A stretch of DNA of 7,031 bases from an uncultured Leucothrix sp. (GTDB lineage Bacteria; Pseudomonadota; Gammaproteobacteria; Thiotrichales; Thiotrichaceae), in assembly GCA_938004025.1 (NCBI GenBank), contig CALKXC010000040.1, positions 1-7,031 on the forward strand, written 5' to 3'. This document shows, one piece after another, positions 1-6,164 of this stretch (positions are counted from its first letter, which is position 1; every line of letters begins with the position of its first letter). A model generated the notes under the pieces. That model searched no databases. It had not been told where the DNA came from and saw only the letters and a list, made by a program, of their open reading frames with translations. The position numbers and the translations under genes were made by a program.

Positions 1-9
1 GAAAAATAG
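1..9 (+). CDS. Possible 3' end of an upstream gene (last two codons and stop)
   Basis: Frame 1 reads GAA AAA TAG, and the TAG shares its last base with the GTG start of the next gene (TAGTG). Such a stop/start overlap is common inside operons, so an upstream coding region ending in Glu-Lys is likely. Nothing else of it is visible and it cannot be identified. In related gammaproteobacteria the gene before this cluster is often a mucD/degP-type periplasmic protease of the sigmaE locus; that is context only, not sequence evidence. Confidence 0.3.
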   Translation, partial: EK

Positions 10-263
10 TGGCATACGAAAATACTCTCATAGTGTATTATCGCGTGGGTTGTCATCTATGTGATGAGATGGCAATGCACTTACACCAACATCAAGCTGA
101 ATTTAACTATCAGCTAGAGTGGGTAGATATCGATAAAGATCCCGAGCTCAAGCAGCGCTACAACGTTGACATTCCCGTTGTACGTTATCAGGGTGAAGTG
201 ATTTTTTATCATTTTTTTGATGAAGAACAATTAAGAATATCGTTTGCACATGACCATAGCTAA
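9..263 (+). CDS. Glutaredoxin-like (DUF836 / thioredoxin-fold) protein
   Basis: This is an 84-residue cytoplasmic protein of the small glutaredoxin-like DUF836 family, presumed to be a thiol-disulfide protein; its substrate is not known. The N-terminal strand (LIVYYRVGC, from residue 7) leads into a CxxC redox motif, Cys15-His-Leu-Cys18, followed by a helix. A second strand with acidic residues ([14 protein letters not shown], about 38-51) precedes the cis-proline segment Ile55-Pro56-Val57, and a Gly-rich turn follows. These are the expected thioredoxin-fold landmarks, and the length is normal for the family. The GTG start at 9 is chosen because the next in-frame ATG, at 69, would remove the CxxC motif. 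The gene's end overlaps lepA by 14 bases, so the two are probably translated from one transcript. In related genomes this gene is commonly found just before lepA. No signal peptide is seen. Confidence 0.85.
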   Translation: MAYENTLIVYYRVGCHLCDEMAMHLHQHQAEFNYQLEWVDIDKDPELKQRYNVDIPVVRYQGEVIFYHFFDEEQLRISFAHDHS

Positions 264-2052
264 TCAAAATATCCGCAATTTCTCGATTATTGCTCATATT
301 GATCACGGTAAATCAACACTCTCAGATTGCTTTATTCGCTACTGTGAAGGGCTGAGCGACCGCGAAATGGAAGCTCAAGTGCTAGATACAATGGATATCG
401 AGCGAGAGCGTGGAATAACGATCAAAGCGCAAAGTGTTTCTTTGGACTACAAAGCCAGAAATGGTGAAACTTATCATCTAAATTTCATTGATACGCCAGG
501 CCATGTTGATTTCTCTTATGAAGTGTCACGTTCGCTTTCAGCGTGTGAAGGTGCATTGTTAGTTGTTGATGCTTCACAAGGCGTGGAAGCTCAAAGTGTG
601 GCTAATTGCTATACAGCGATTAATCTTGATTTAGAGGTCGTGCCAGTACTCAATAAAATTGATTTACCTGCGGCAGACCCGGATCGAGTAGCACAAGAAA
701 TTGAAGATGTTATTGGAATTGATGCGACAGATGCGGTGCACTGTAGTGCCAAAGCAGGTATCGGAATTGAAGATCTGCTTGAGCAGCTCGTGGAAAGAAT
801 TCCACCACCTTCGGGCGAAGTTGAAGCACCATTGAAAGCACTCATTATTGACTCATGGTTTGATAACTACCTTGGGGTTGTTTCATTAGTTCGAGTGGTT
901 CAAGGACGGTTAGGTAAAAAATCAAAAATAAAGGCTATGCATACCGACTTAGACTTTCAAGTTGACCGTGTTGGTATTTTTACGCCTAAGATGAAGGATA
1001 CTGAGTTTCTTAATGCCGGTGAGGTGGGCTTTATCATTGCTGGCATTAAAGAGATTGATGCCGCTAAAGTAGGGGACACCTTTACGGATGCTGCCAAACC
1101 TGCTGACGCACCCCTAGCAGGTTTTAAAGAGGTTCAGCCACGCGTATTTGCTGGAATTTTCCCGGTAAGTTCTGATGATTACGAGAACCTTCGTGATGCA
1201 TTAAGTAAGCTCAATTTGAATGATGCCTCATTAAGTTACGAGCCTGAAACGTCGCAGGCACTTGGTTTTGGTTTCCGCTGTGGCTTCTTAGGAATGCTCC
1301 ATATGGAGATTATCCAAGAAAGGCTAGAGCGTGAATATGACCTTGATTTGATTACAACGGCGCCGACTGTAATTTACGAAGTCGAAAAGACCGACGGTGA
1401 AGTGATTAAAATGCACAGCCCGTCGCAGCTACCCCCCGTTACAAAAATAGCAGAGATTCGCGAGCCGATTATCAAAGCGAATATTCTGGTGCCGCAGGAT
1501 TATCTTGGCAACGTGATTTCACTGTGTGTTGAAAAACGCGGCGTGCAAAAGAATATGCAGTATATGGGTAATCAGGTCACTCTGACCTATGAATTACCGT
1601 TAAGTGAAGTCGTTTTAGATTTCTTTGATCGTTTGAAGTCAGTGAGTCGCGGCTACGCTTCATTTGAGTATGAAATCGATCATTTCCAAGCGGCCAATTT
1701 GGTACGAGTGGATGTGCTGATTAATGGTGACAAAGTTGATGCGCTAGCACTAATTATCCACAAGGACTTTGCACAGGCTCGAGGACGTGTTCTCGCTGAG
1801 AAAATGAAAGAAATAATTCCAAGACAGATGTTTGATGTAGCAATTCAAGCGTCTATTGGAACCAATATTATAGCGCGTACCAATGTTAAAGCTCTGCGGA
1901 AAAATGTAATTGCCAAGTGCTACGGTGGTGATATTTCAAGAAAGCGTAAGCTGCTTGAAAAACAGAAGAAAGGTAAAAAACGCATGAAGCAGGTTGGTAA
2001 TGTAGAAATTCCACAGGAGGCGTTTTTAGCTGTCCTAAAGGTAGGTGATTAG
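250..2052 (+). CDS. lepA: Elongation factor 4 (LepA), ribosome-associated translational GTPase
   Basis: LepA/EF4 is a GTPase of the EF-G family that binds the ribosome and is linked to back-translocation and 30S biogenesis. The product has 600 residues, close to the 599 of E. coli, and aligns along its whole length. GTPase motifs are all present: G1 AHIDHGKST at 15-23, G2 RGITI at 54-58, G3 DTPGH at 81-85 with the catalytic His85, G4 NKID at 135-138, and G5 SAK at 166-168. Beta-barrel domain II, EF-G-like domains III and V, and the LepA-specific C-terminal domain follow; the last contains the basic stretch [19 protein letters not shown]. An in-frame TTG lies 6 bases upstream at 244, but ATG at 250 gives the usual N-terminus. 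There is no clear Shine-Dalgarno just before the ATG, so translation is probably coupled to the overlapping upstream gene. Small oddities are Cys27 and Glu33, where E. coli has Arg and Gly. Confidence 0.98.
   Translation: MTIANQNIRNFSIIAHIDHGKSTLSDCFIRYCEGLSDREMEAQVLDTMDIERERGITIKAQSVSLDYKARNGETYHLNFIDTPGHVDFSYEVSRSLSACEGALLVVDASQGVEAQSVANCYTAINLDLEVVPVLNKIDLPAADPDRVAQEIEDVIGIDATDAVHCSAKAGIGIEDLLEQLVERIPPPSGEVEAPLKALIIDSWFDNYLGVVSLVRVVQGRLGKKSKIKAMHTDLDFQVDRVGIFTPKMKDTEFLNAGEVGFIIAGIKEIDAAKVGDTFTDAAKPADAPLAGFKEVQPRVFAGIFPVSSDDYENLRDALSKLNLNDASLSYEPETSQALGFGFRCGFLGMLHMEIIQERLEREYDLDLITTAPTVIYEVEKTDGEVIKMHSPSQLPPVTKIAEIREPIIKANILVPQDYLGNVISLCVEKRGVQKNMQYMGNQVTLTYELPLSEVVLDFFDRLKSVSRGYASFEYEIDHFQAANLVRVDVLINGDKVDALALIIHKDFAQARGRVLAEKMKEIIPRQMFDVAIQASIGTNIIARTNVKALRKNVIAKCYGGDISRKRKLLEKQKKGKKRMKQVGNVEIPQEAFLAVLKVGD
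1096..1124 (+). other. Terminator-like hairpin inside lepA
   Basis: AAACCTGCT (1096-1104) and AGCAGGTTT (1116-1124) form a perfect 9-base-pair stem with an 11-base loop (1105-1115). The 3' arm ends in a T run that continues for one base before TAAAG. It resembles an intrinsic terminator but the free T tract is very short, and it lies in the middle of a well-conserved coding region. The pairing is plain in the sequence; any role in transcript pausing or RNA processing is inference, and chance is the simplest alternative. Confidence 0.3.
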
Positions 2053-2055
2053 AGC

Positions 2056-2841
2056 ATGGAAATATTCTACGGAGTAGAATTTTGGCTGGTACTCGTTACG
2101 CTTATATGTGCAGTAATTCTATTCATATATAGATTTATAATGGGTCGTAAGCGCGCAGAAAAAGAGCCCGTCTTGATCGATTATGCGCGTTCGTTTTTTC
2201 CGGTGCTTATCGTTGTTGTGGTGCTAAGGTCGTTTGTTATCGAGCCGTTTAGAATTCCATCAGGGTCAATGATTCCCACATTGGAAATTGGTGATTTTAT
2301 CATCGTGCAAAAGTATGCCTATGGAATTCGTTTGCCAGTGATCAATAAGAAAATTATTGAAACAGGTGAGCCCAAGCGTGGTGATGTTGTCGTTTTTAGG
2401 TATCCGGTTGATCCCTCAATAAATTTCATCAAACGCTTAGTTGGTTTACCAGGCGATCGTATTCAGTGGACTTCTGATAAAAAGCTGATCATCAACGGTA
2501 AAATGGTTGATGAAGAGGCGCTTGAACCTTATCCCTATGATAGTCGTAGAGGAAAAATCGACGTTACTCACCTAAAAGAAACCTTCCCCAGAGAAGATGG
2601 CGTTCATTCCCACAATGTGATTATCGAGTCTAGTTCAGGTGCGGGTGGTGAATGGGTCGTTCCTCAAGGACAATACTTTATGATGGGTGATAACCGTGAC
2701 AACAGTAGCGATAGTCGATATTGGGGTTACATGCCTGAAAAATACCTAGTAGGTAAAGCGGCTTTTGTTTGGTTGCATTGGAATTGGCAGCCGGGCGGAG
2801 ATGGATTTAATTTCTCTAGGGTCGGCACCTCACTGAAATAG
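2056..2841 (+). CDS. lepB: Signal peptidase I (leader peptidase)
   Basis: LepB cleaves signal peptides from secreted proteins at the outer face of the inner membrane, using a Ser/Lys dyad. The N-terminus has two membrane segments, about residues 7-28 and 47-62, joined by a short basic loop (GRKRAEKE), as in E. coli. The nucleophile is Ser71 in PSGSMIPTL (68-76). The general base is Lys126 in FIKRLVGLPGD (124-134). The conserved box GDNRDNSSDSR is at 211-221. At 261 residues it is shorter than E. coli LepB (324) but within the range for the family; both catalytic regions are intact. ATG at 2056 lies 3 bases after lepA, with a good Shine-Dalgarno AGGTGA at 2043-2048 inside the end of lepA. Co-transcription with lepA is very likely. 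The C-terminus (FNFSRVGTSLK) is the usual LepB-type end. Confidence 0.97.
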   Translation: MEIFYGVEFWLVLVTLICAVILFIYRFIMGRKRAEKEPVLIDYARSFFPVLIVVVVLRSFVIEPFRIPSGSMIPTLEIGDFIIVQKYAYGIRLPVINKKIIETGEPKRGDVVVFRYPVDPSINFIKRLVGLPGDRIQWTSDKKLIINGKMVDEEALEPYPYDSRRGKIDVTHLKETFPREDGVHSHNVIIESSSGAGGEWVVPQGQYFMMGDNRDNSSDSRYWGYMPEKYLVGKAAFVWLHWNWQPGGDGFNFSRVGTSLK

Positions 2842-2873
2842 AAAGCGCTTAAATTGGCTATGCAAAGAGTCCG

Positions 2874-2895
2874 CCTGTCACGAAGGTTTGACAGG
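2874..2895 (+). terminator. Inverted repeat after lepB, possible weak terminator or operator
   Basis: CCTGTCA (2874-2880) and TGACAGG (2889-2895) make a perfect 7-base-pair stem with an 8-base loop; a G-T pair can extend it by one. TTTGT follows, so it could act as a weak intrinsic terminator for lepA-lepB transcripts. The right arm overlaps a perfect TTGACA hexamer at 2888-2893, which makes an operator-like role equally possible. The repeat is seen directly; neither role is established by sequence alone. Confidence 0.4.
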
Positions 2896-2917
2896 TTTGT
2901 ATGCTGGGATTGACAAT
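2888..2917 (+). promoter_or_regulatory. Candidate sigma70 promoter before the DUF4845 gene
   Basis: TTGACA at 2888-2893 matches the -35 consensus fully. GACAAT at 2912-2917, 18 bases downstream, matches four of six positions of the -10 consensus. Transcription would start near 2924, about 39 bases before the DUF4845 ATG. A second perfect TTGACA lies at 2910-2915 but has no convincing -10 partner. This is the longest spacer in the first half of the window, which supports a promoter here, but the -10 is weak. Confidence 0.33.
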
Positions 2918-2962
2918 AAGAATAAGAACCAATTTTTCCATTCAACAATAGAAACAATAATA

Positions 2963-3391
2963 ATGAAAAAGCAATTAGAAAAACAAAAAGGCGCCACTCT
3001 TATCTCTTGGATGATTGGAATAGCAGTAGGGATTCTGCTAATCAGTGGAGGATTGAAGATTGGCCCTCATTATATTGAATACAACTCTGTTAAAAGCTTC
3101 ATGAATGCTATTGCTGGTGAGCCAGCAGCAAAAACGATGAATAAGCGAGAGATTATGTCTCGAGTTGAAAAATATCTGAATGTAAATAGTATGGATGGGC
3201 TTAGTAAAGCTTATTACGATAGTAAAAGTGGTAGGCCAGGTACAAAGAAACCCTTTAAGCTTGTGACTTTAAAGAAAGGCAACAAGCGTAAATTAACGGT
3301 AGACTATAAAGTTGAGACTCCGTGGCTTGCTAACATTGCTTTTCTACTGGATTATAAGTATCAGGTAGAACTGGGTGCTAAGCAGGATTAA
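2963..3391 (+). CDS. DUF4845 family small membrane-anchored protein
   Basis: A 142-residue protein of unknown function. It matches the DUF4845 type that gammaproteobacteria often carry between lepB and rnc, both by position and by its pattern. A short basic N-terminus (KKQLEKQKG, 2-10) is followed by one membrane segment at about 11-31 and the phrase KIGPHYIEYNSVKSFM (32-47). The rest is soluble and would face the periplasm, ending in a beta-rich segment with KLTVDYKVETPW. The Gly10-Ala-Thr-Leu-Ile junction after a basic stretch resembles a type IV pilin leader but lacks the usual Glu at position +5. ATG at 2963 is chosen over an in-frame TTG at 2888, which would bury the membrane anchor behind 25 non-conserved residues. 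There is no clear Shine-Dalgarno, only an A-rich leader. Function is unknown. Confidence 0.85.
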   Translation: MKKQLEKQKGATLISWMIGIAVGILLISGGLKIGPHYIEYNSVKSFMNAIAGEPAAKTMNKREIMSRVEKYLNVNSMDGLSKAYYDSKSGRPGTKKPFKLVTLKKGNKRKLTVDYKVETPWLANIAFLLDYKYQVELGAKQD

Positions 3392-3394
3392 ACT

Positions 3395-3418
3395 ATAGTC
3401 GGTGAAATAATCGGCTAT
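3395..3418 (+). other. Hairpin in the leader between DUF4845 gene and rnc
   Basis: ATAGTCG (3395-3401) can pair with CGGCTAT (3412-3418) as a 7-base-pair stem including one G-T pair, with a 10-base loop. It ends a few bases before the AAAGGA that probably serves as the rnc ribosome-binding site (3421-3426), and no T run follows, so it is not a terminator. In E. coli RNase III cuts a hairpin in its own leader to control its level; a similar role here is speculation, because this stem is short. Confidence 0.3.
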
Positions 3419-3438
3419 TAAAAGGATTTGGTAATCGA

Positions 3439-4107
3439 TTGGTGACAAAGTTAAAAAACCTACTAGGTAGCGAGTTTCTGAGGTCATCGCTCTTTAAACG
3501 AGCAATGACCCATCGCAGCGCTAGTGGTAAGCACAATGAAAGAATGGAGTTTCTGGGTGATAGTGTTCTTGGCCTGGTAATCAGTAATGAGCTCTACACG
3601 AATCTACCGGAAGCTTCAGAAGGTTATTTAAGTCGTTTGCGTGCTTCTTTGGTTAATGAGTCTGTACTGGCTGAATTAAGCACTGAGCTTGAGCTGGGAG
3701 AGTTGCTAAACCTTGGTACCGGCGAAGTTAGAAGCGGAGGTGTCAACAGAAAGTCTATACTTGCAGATGCGCTGGAGGCACTTATTGCAAGTGTTTATCT
3801 GGATCAAGGTATGGAAGCCGCAACCGCTTTTGTCATTGCGGTATATGGAACTCGCCTCAAAAGTCTACCTCAAGAAGATGAGCTAAAAGATCCTAAAAGT
3901 CGCCTTCAAGAATACCTACAGTCTAAAGGGCATAACGTGCCTGAGTACCGTCTCCTTTCAGCAACAGGGGACGCACACCGCCAAACTTTTACCGCTGAAT
4001 GTAAAATTGCCAGTTTAAATATCACCACTCAGGGCGTCTCAAGTAGTCGTCGTCGAGCAGAACAAATCTCAGCCGCTTCGGCTTACCAAAAGGTAGTTTC
4101 ATTATGA
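3439..4107 (+). CDS. rnc: Ribonuclease III
   Basis: RNase III is a homodimeric, Mg-dependent nuclease that cuts double-stranded RNA, chiefly in 16S/23S rRNA maturation and mRNA turnover. The product has about 222 residues (E. coli 226). The nuclease domain carries the signature NERMEFLGDS at 33-42 with metal ligands Glu37 and Asp41, and ILADALEALI at 107-116 with Asp110 and Glu113. A double-stranded-RNA-binding domain spans about 151-222 and includes the closing SSRRRAEQ motif. The start is uncertain: TTG at 3439 and GTG at 3442 are adjacent, no in-frame ATG exists upstream of the conserved region, and the AAAGGA at 3421-3426 is somewhat far from both. I use TTG because it is nearer the Shine-Dalgarno; the choice changes the protein by one residue. 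The stop TGA overlaps the era ATG (ATGA), indicating translational coupling, as in many bacteria. Confidence 0.97.
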   Translation: MVTKLKNLLGSEFLRSSLFKRAMTHRSASGKHNERMEFLGDSVLGLVISNELYTNLPEASEGYLSRLRASLVNESVLAELSTELELGELLNLGTGEVRSGGVNRKSILADALEALIASVYLDQGMEAATAFVIAVYGTRLKSLPQEDELKDPKSRLQEYLQSKGHNVPEYRLLSATGDAHRQTFTAECKIASLNITTQGVSSSRRRAEQISAASAYQKVVSL

Positions 4108-4997
4108 ATAAGCGATGCGGTTATGTATCTATTATTGGGCGCCCGAATGTCGGCAAATCAACGCTATTGAATTTGTTAGTAGGTTATAAAATCTCTGCTA
4201 TTGCTAATAAGCCACAAACAACCCGTACTAATGTTCGTGGAATAGTCACTGATGAAAATTATCAATTAATTTTTACAGACACACCCGGAATTCATCAGCA
4301 GGCGAAAAACCTTCTGAACATGACGCTCAATAGTGAAGCGGTCGCCGCACTTGAGGATGTTGATGCAGTCGTTATGATCGTTGAAGCCTTAAAGTGGACA
4401 GATGAAGATGAGTTGGCGTTAAAACGATTGAAACATGTCAAATCACCCGTCTATCTTTTAGTGAATAAAGTGGACCGAGTAAAACCTAAAGAGCGTCTGT
4501 TTCCCTATTTAGAAAAGGTCTCCGCTAAGTATCACTTTAAAGAAATTATTCCTGGTTCGGCGACTAATCAAATCAACACGGACCGATTGCTTAAAGTATT
4601 GGTTGAGAGTGCGCCTGAAGGTGAGTGGGCTTATGACGAAGACAGTATTACCGATCAACCGATTCGTTCTCTTTGTGCGGAATTTATACGTGAACAGTTG
4701 GTATTAAATTTGCATCAAGAGCTCCCATATTTTACCGCAGTTCACATTGAGCGATATGAAGAAACCCCAAGACATGTTGAAATTGACGCTGTAATTTGGG
4801 TCGCTAGAGAGAGTCAGAAAGGTATTATCATTGGTAAAAAAGGTGAGACGCTTAAACGCATCGGTACTGATGCTCGGCGATCAATTGAAGAGTTTATCGA
4901 TAAGAAAGTAGTGATCAAGCAGTGGGTTAAAGTCGAGGAAGAGTGGCAAAATAATCCGCGCCACCTTCAAGAGCTTGGAATCATGTCTAACCGATAA
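4104..4997 (+). CDS. era: GTPase Era, 30S ribosome assembly factor
   Basis: Era binds the 3' end of 16S rRNA and helps mature the small ribosomal subunit; it is usually essential. The 297-residue product has a GTPase domain with G1 GRPNVGKST at 12-20, G2 threonines in KPQTTRTN (36-43), G3 DTPG at 59-62, G4 NKVD at 121-124 and G5 Ser152-Ala153. A C-terminal KH RNA-binding domain has the GxxG loop in GIIIGKKG at 240-247, followed by the helix ETLKRIGTDARRSIEEF. Length and order match E. coli Era (301). ATG at 4104 overlaps the rnc stop by four bases, with AAAAGG at 4088-4093 as the ribosome-binding site. The coupling of rnc and era fits their shared work in rRNA maturation. Confidence 0.98.
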   Translation: MNKRCGYVSIIGRPNVGKSTLLNLLVGYKISAIANKPQTTRTNVRGIVTDENYQLIFTDTPGIHQQAKNLLNMTLNSEAVAALEDVDAVVMIVEALKWTDEDELALKRLKHVKSPVYLLVNKVDRVKPKERLFPYLEKVSAKYHFKEIIPGSATNQINTDRLLKVLVESAPEGEWAYDEDSITDQPIRSLCAEFIREQLVLNLHQELPYFTAVHIERYEETPRHVEIDAVIWVARESQKGIIIGKKGETLKRIGTDARRSIEEFIDKKVVIKQWVKVEEEWQNNPRHLQELGIMSNR

Positions 4998-5689
4998 TGC
5001 AAACATCCCTAGGTTACATCTTACGGACTCGCCCTTATACCGATGCGAGCGTGATTGTCGATCTATACACGAAAAGTGCTGGAAGATTGACCTGTATTAC
5101 TCGCCCTTCGAAGCTTCGTGGGAAAGTACAAAAAGGGCACTTGCAAGCCTTTAGAATACTGCAATTACATTGGCAGGGACGATCCGATTTAAGCCGGTTA
5201 ACGCAGACTGATGAGCGTTTTCGTCACAGAATTCCCGCCGGCCATTTATTGTATGGTCTTTACCTCAATGAGTTGTTACTGAAGGTCATTCAAACGCATT
5301 CACCAATGGATGCTTTATTTACCGCCTACCAAAATACACTTCAGTTATTAAGTGAAACTGAGCTGCCAATGATCGTGGTGATGCGTTTTGAGTTGGTGCT
5401 GCTAGAAGAGCTTGGGCATATGCCAGATCTATGGCAAGACGATGAGCATGGCGAGGCTATAAACTGTTATTCAAACTACAATTATGGTGTGAAGACTGGT
5501 CTTCATGTACAGCAAGCATCGGCAGTTGAGTACGATAAAGTTCGCATTTCTGGCAGCTTGCTTATCGCCATTCGAGAACCCGATAGAATGAGTCTAGAGC
5601 AATATGAGGATTTACGTCGATTCTTAGATGCCTTGTGGATGCAAATCGTTCGTAAACCGTTCAACTCTCGAAAATTAATACGTCTCTAA
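4997..5689 (+). CDS. recO: DNA repair protein RecO
   Basis: RecO works with RecR and RecF to replace SSB by RecA on single-stranded gaps, and it anneals DNA strands. The 230-residue product begins with an OB-fold at about 1-80 (GYILRTRPYTDASVIVDLYT, then the basic KLRGKVQKGHLQ segment). It continues with the helical domain containing LYGLYLNELLLKV (about 84-96) and MRFELVLLEELGH. The end, KPFNSRKLIRL, matches the usual KPLxSRxLFR motif and is only slightly shorter than the E. coli protein (242). The zinc-finger cysteines of some RecO proteins are absent, as in E. coli. ATG at 4997 shares one base with the era stop (TAATG), so the two are coupled. Sequence identity to enteric RecO is modest, as is normal for this fast-changing family. 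Confidence 0.94.
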   Translation: MQTSLGYILRTRPYTDASVIVDLYTKSAGRLTCITRPSKLRGKVQKGHLQAFRILQLHWQGRSDLSRLTQTDERFRHRIPAGHLLYGLYLNELLLKVIQTHSPMDALFTAYQNTLQLLSETELPMIVVMRFELVLLEELGHMPDLWQDDEHGEAINCYSNYNYGVKTGLHVQQASAVEYDKVRISGSLLIAIREPDRMSLEQYEDLRRFLDALWMQIVRKPFNSRKLIRL

Positions 5690-5760
5690 TGGCAAGATTG
5701 TTTGCTTTGCCTTTGGCATTCAGGATTAAAACAGCGATAATTCGACGTAATTTAGAATAA
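5689..5760 (+). other. 24-codon open frame overlapping the recO stop (coding status doubtful)
   Basis: An ATG at 5689-5691 shares a base with the recO TAA (TAATG) and opens a frame for 23 residues ending at TAA 5758-5760. The peptide is basic and partly hydrophobic (begins MARLFALPLAFRIK, ends in IIRRNLE). It does not resemble the PdxJ N-terminus and I recognise no family. The candidate acpS promoter lies inside it, which argues that this stretch is a regulatory spacer. The overlap may still allow coupled translation. Confidence 0.15.
5713..5741 (+). promoter_or_regulatory. Candidate sigma70 promoter for acpS-cysM
   Basis: TTGGCA at 5713-5718 (five of six matches to the -35 consensus) and GATAAT at 5736-5741 (five of six to the -10) are separated by the optimal 17 bases. 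Transcription would begin near 5748, giving a leader of about 36 bases before the acpS ATG. It lies in the only other sizeable spacer of the window. This is the best promoter-like pair I found. Confidence 0.55.
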
Positions 5761-5783
5761 GCGATATTAATGAGCGAGATGTA

Positions 5784-6161
5784 ATGATTGTAGGCATCGG
5801 AATTGATTTGGTCAAAGTCTCCAGAATAGCGTCTGTTTTAGAGAGGCATGGTCAACGCTTTATCGAAAGAATTCTGCATCCTAATGAATTACTGGTTTTT
5901 AACGCTCACAGTCACCCGTTAGCTTACTTTGCAAAACGCTATGCTGCCAAAGAAGCATTAGCTAAAGCCTTGGGTACGGGAATTGCTAAAGGCGTAAACT
6001 TCAATGAAATTGAAACACAGTTAAACGAATTGGGGAGACCCCATTTGGTTTTACACGGCACAACACTTGATAAGGCCAATGAGTTAGGCGTTAAACAATT
6101 ATTTATTACACTTTCAGATGAGCAAGATTATGCTATCGCGAATGTGATCTTAGAAGGTTAA
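5784..6161 (+). CDS. acpS: Holo-[acyl-carrier-protein] synthase (4'-phosphopantetheinyl transferase)
   Basis: AcpS transfers 4'-phosphopantetheine from coenzyme A to a serine of acyl carrier protein, making it active for fatty acid synthesis. The 125-residue product equals the family's usual size (E. coli 126). The magnesium-binding residues are Asp8 in GIGIDLV and Glu57 in KRYAAKEALAKALGTGI (51-67), with the conserved lysine at 61. The family's C-terminal strand pattern (FITLSDEQDYAIANVILEG) is present. The ATG at 5784 overlaps the stop of a four-codon frame (ATG 5770 to TAA 5784), and GAGCGAG upstream is only a weak ribosome-binding site. In many gammaproteobacteria pdxJ lies between recO and acpS; here it does not. 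A candidate promoter at 5713-5741 could drive this gene and cysM separately from the rnc-era-recO run. Confidence 0.96.
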   Translation: MIVGIGIDLVKVSRIASVLERHGQRFIERILHPNELLVFNAHSHPLAYFAKRYAAKEALAKALGTGIAKGVNFNEIETQLNELGRPHLVLHGTTLDKANELGVKQLFITLSDEQDYAIANVILEG

Positions 6162-6164
6162 AGC

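Noticed and set aside
609..845. Minus-strand open frame of 78 codons inside lepA
   Set aside because: It is fully antisense to conserved LepA sequence, is Ser/Ile-rich as antisense frames often are, and resembles no known protein.
2843..2850. Short palindrome AAGCGCTT just after the lepB stop
   Set aside because: An 8-base palindrome with no loop or T run is expected by chance and is too short to act as a terminator.
2727..2957. Minus-strand open frame of 76 codons over the end of lepB and the spacer
   Set aside because: It overlaps the conserved C-terminus of LepB and shows no recognisable motif.
2888..2962. 25-residue N-terminal extension of the DUF4845 protein from a TTG start
   Set aside because: It would place polar, non-conserved residues before the basic membrane-anchor signal, and it overlaps the inverted repeat and promoter-like hexamers. 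ATG at 2963 is better.
5708..5718. TGCC-TTT-GGCA mini-hairpin after recO as a terminator
   Set aside because: A four-base stem is too weak and no T run follows.
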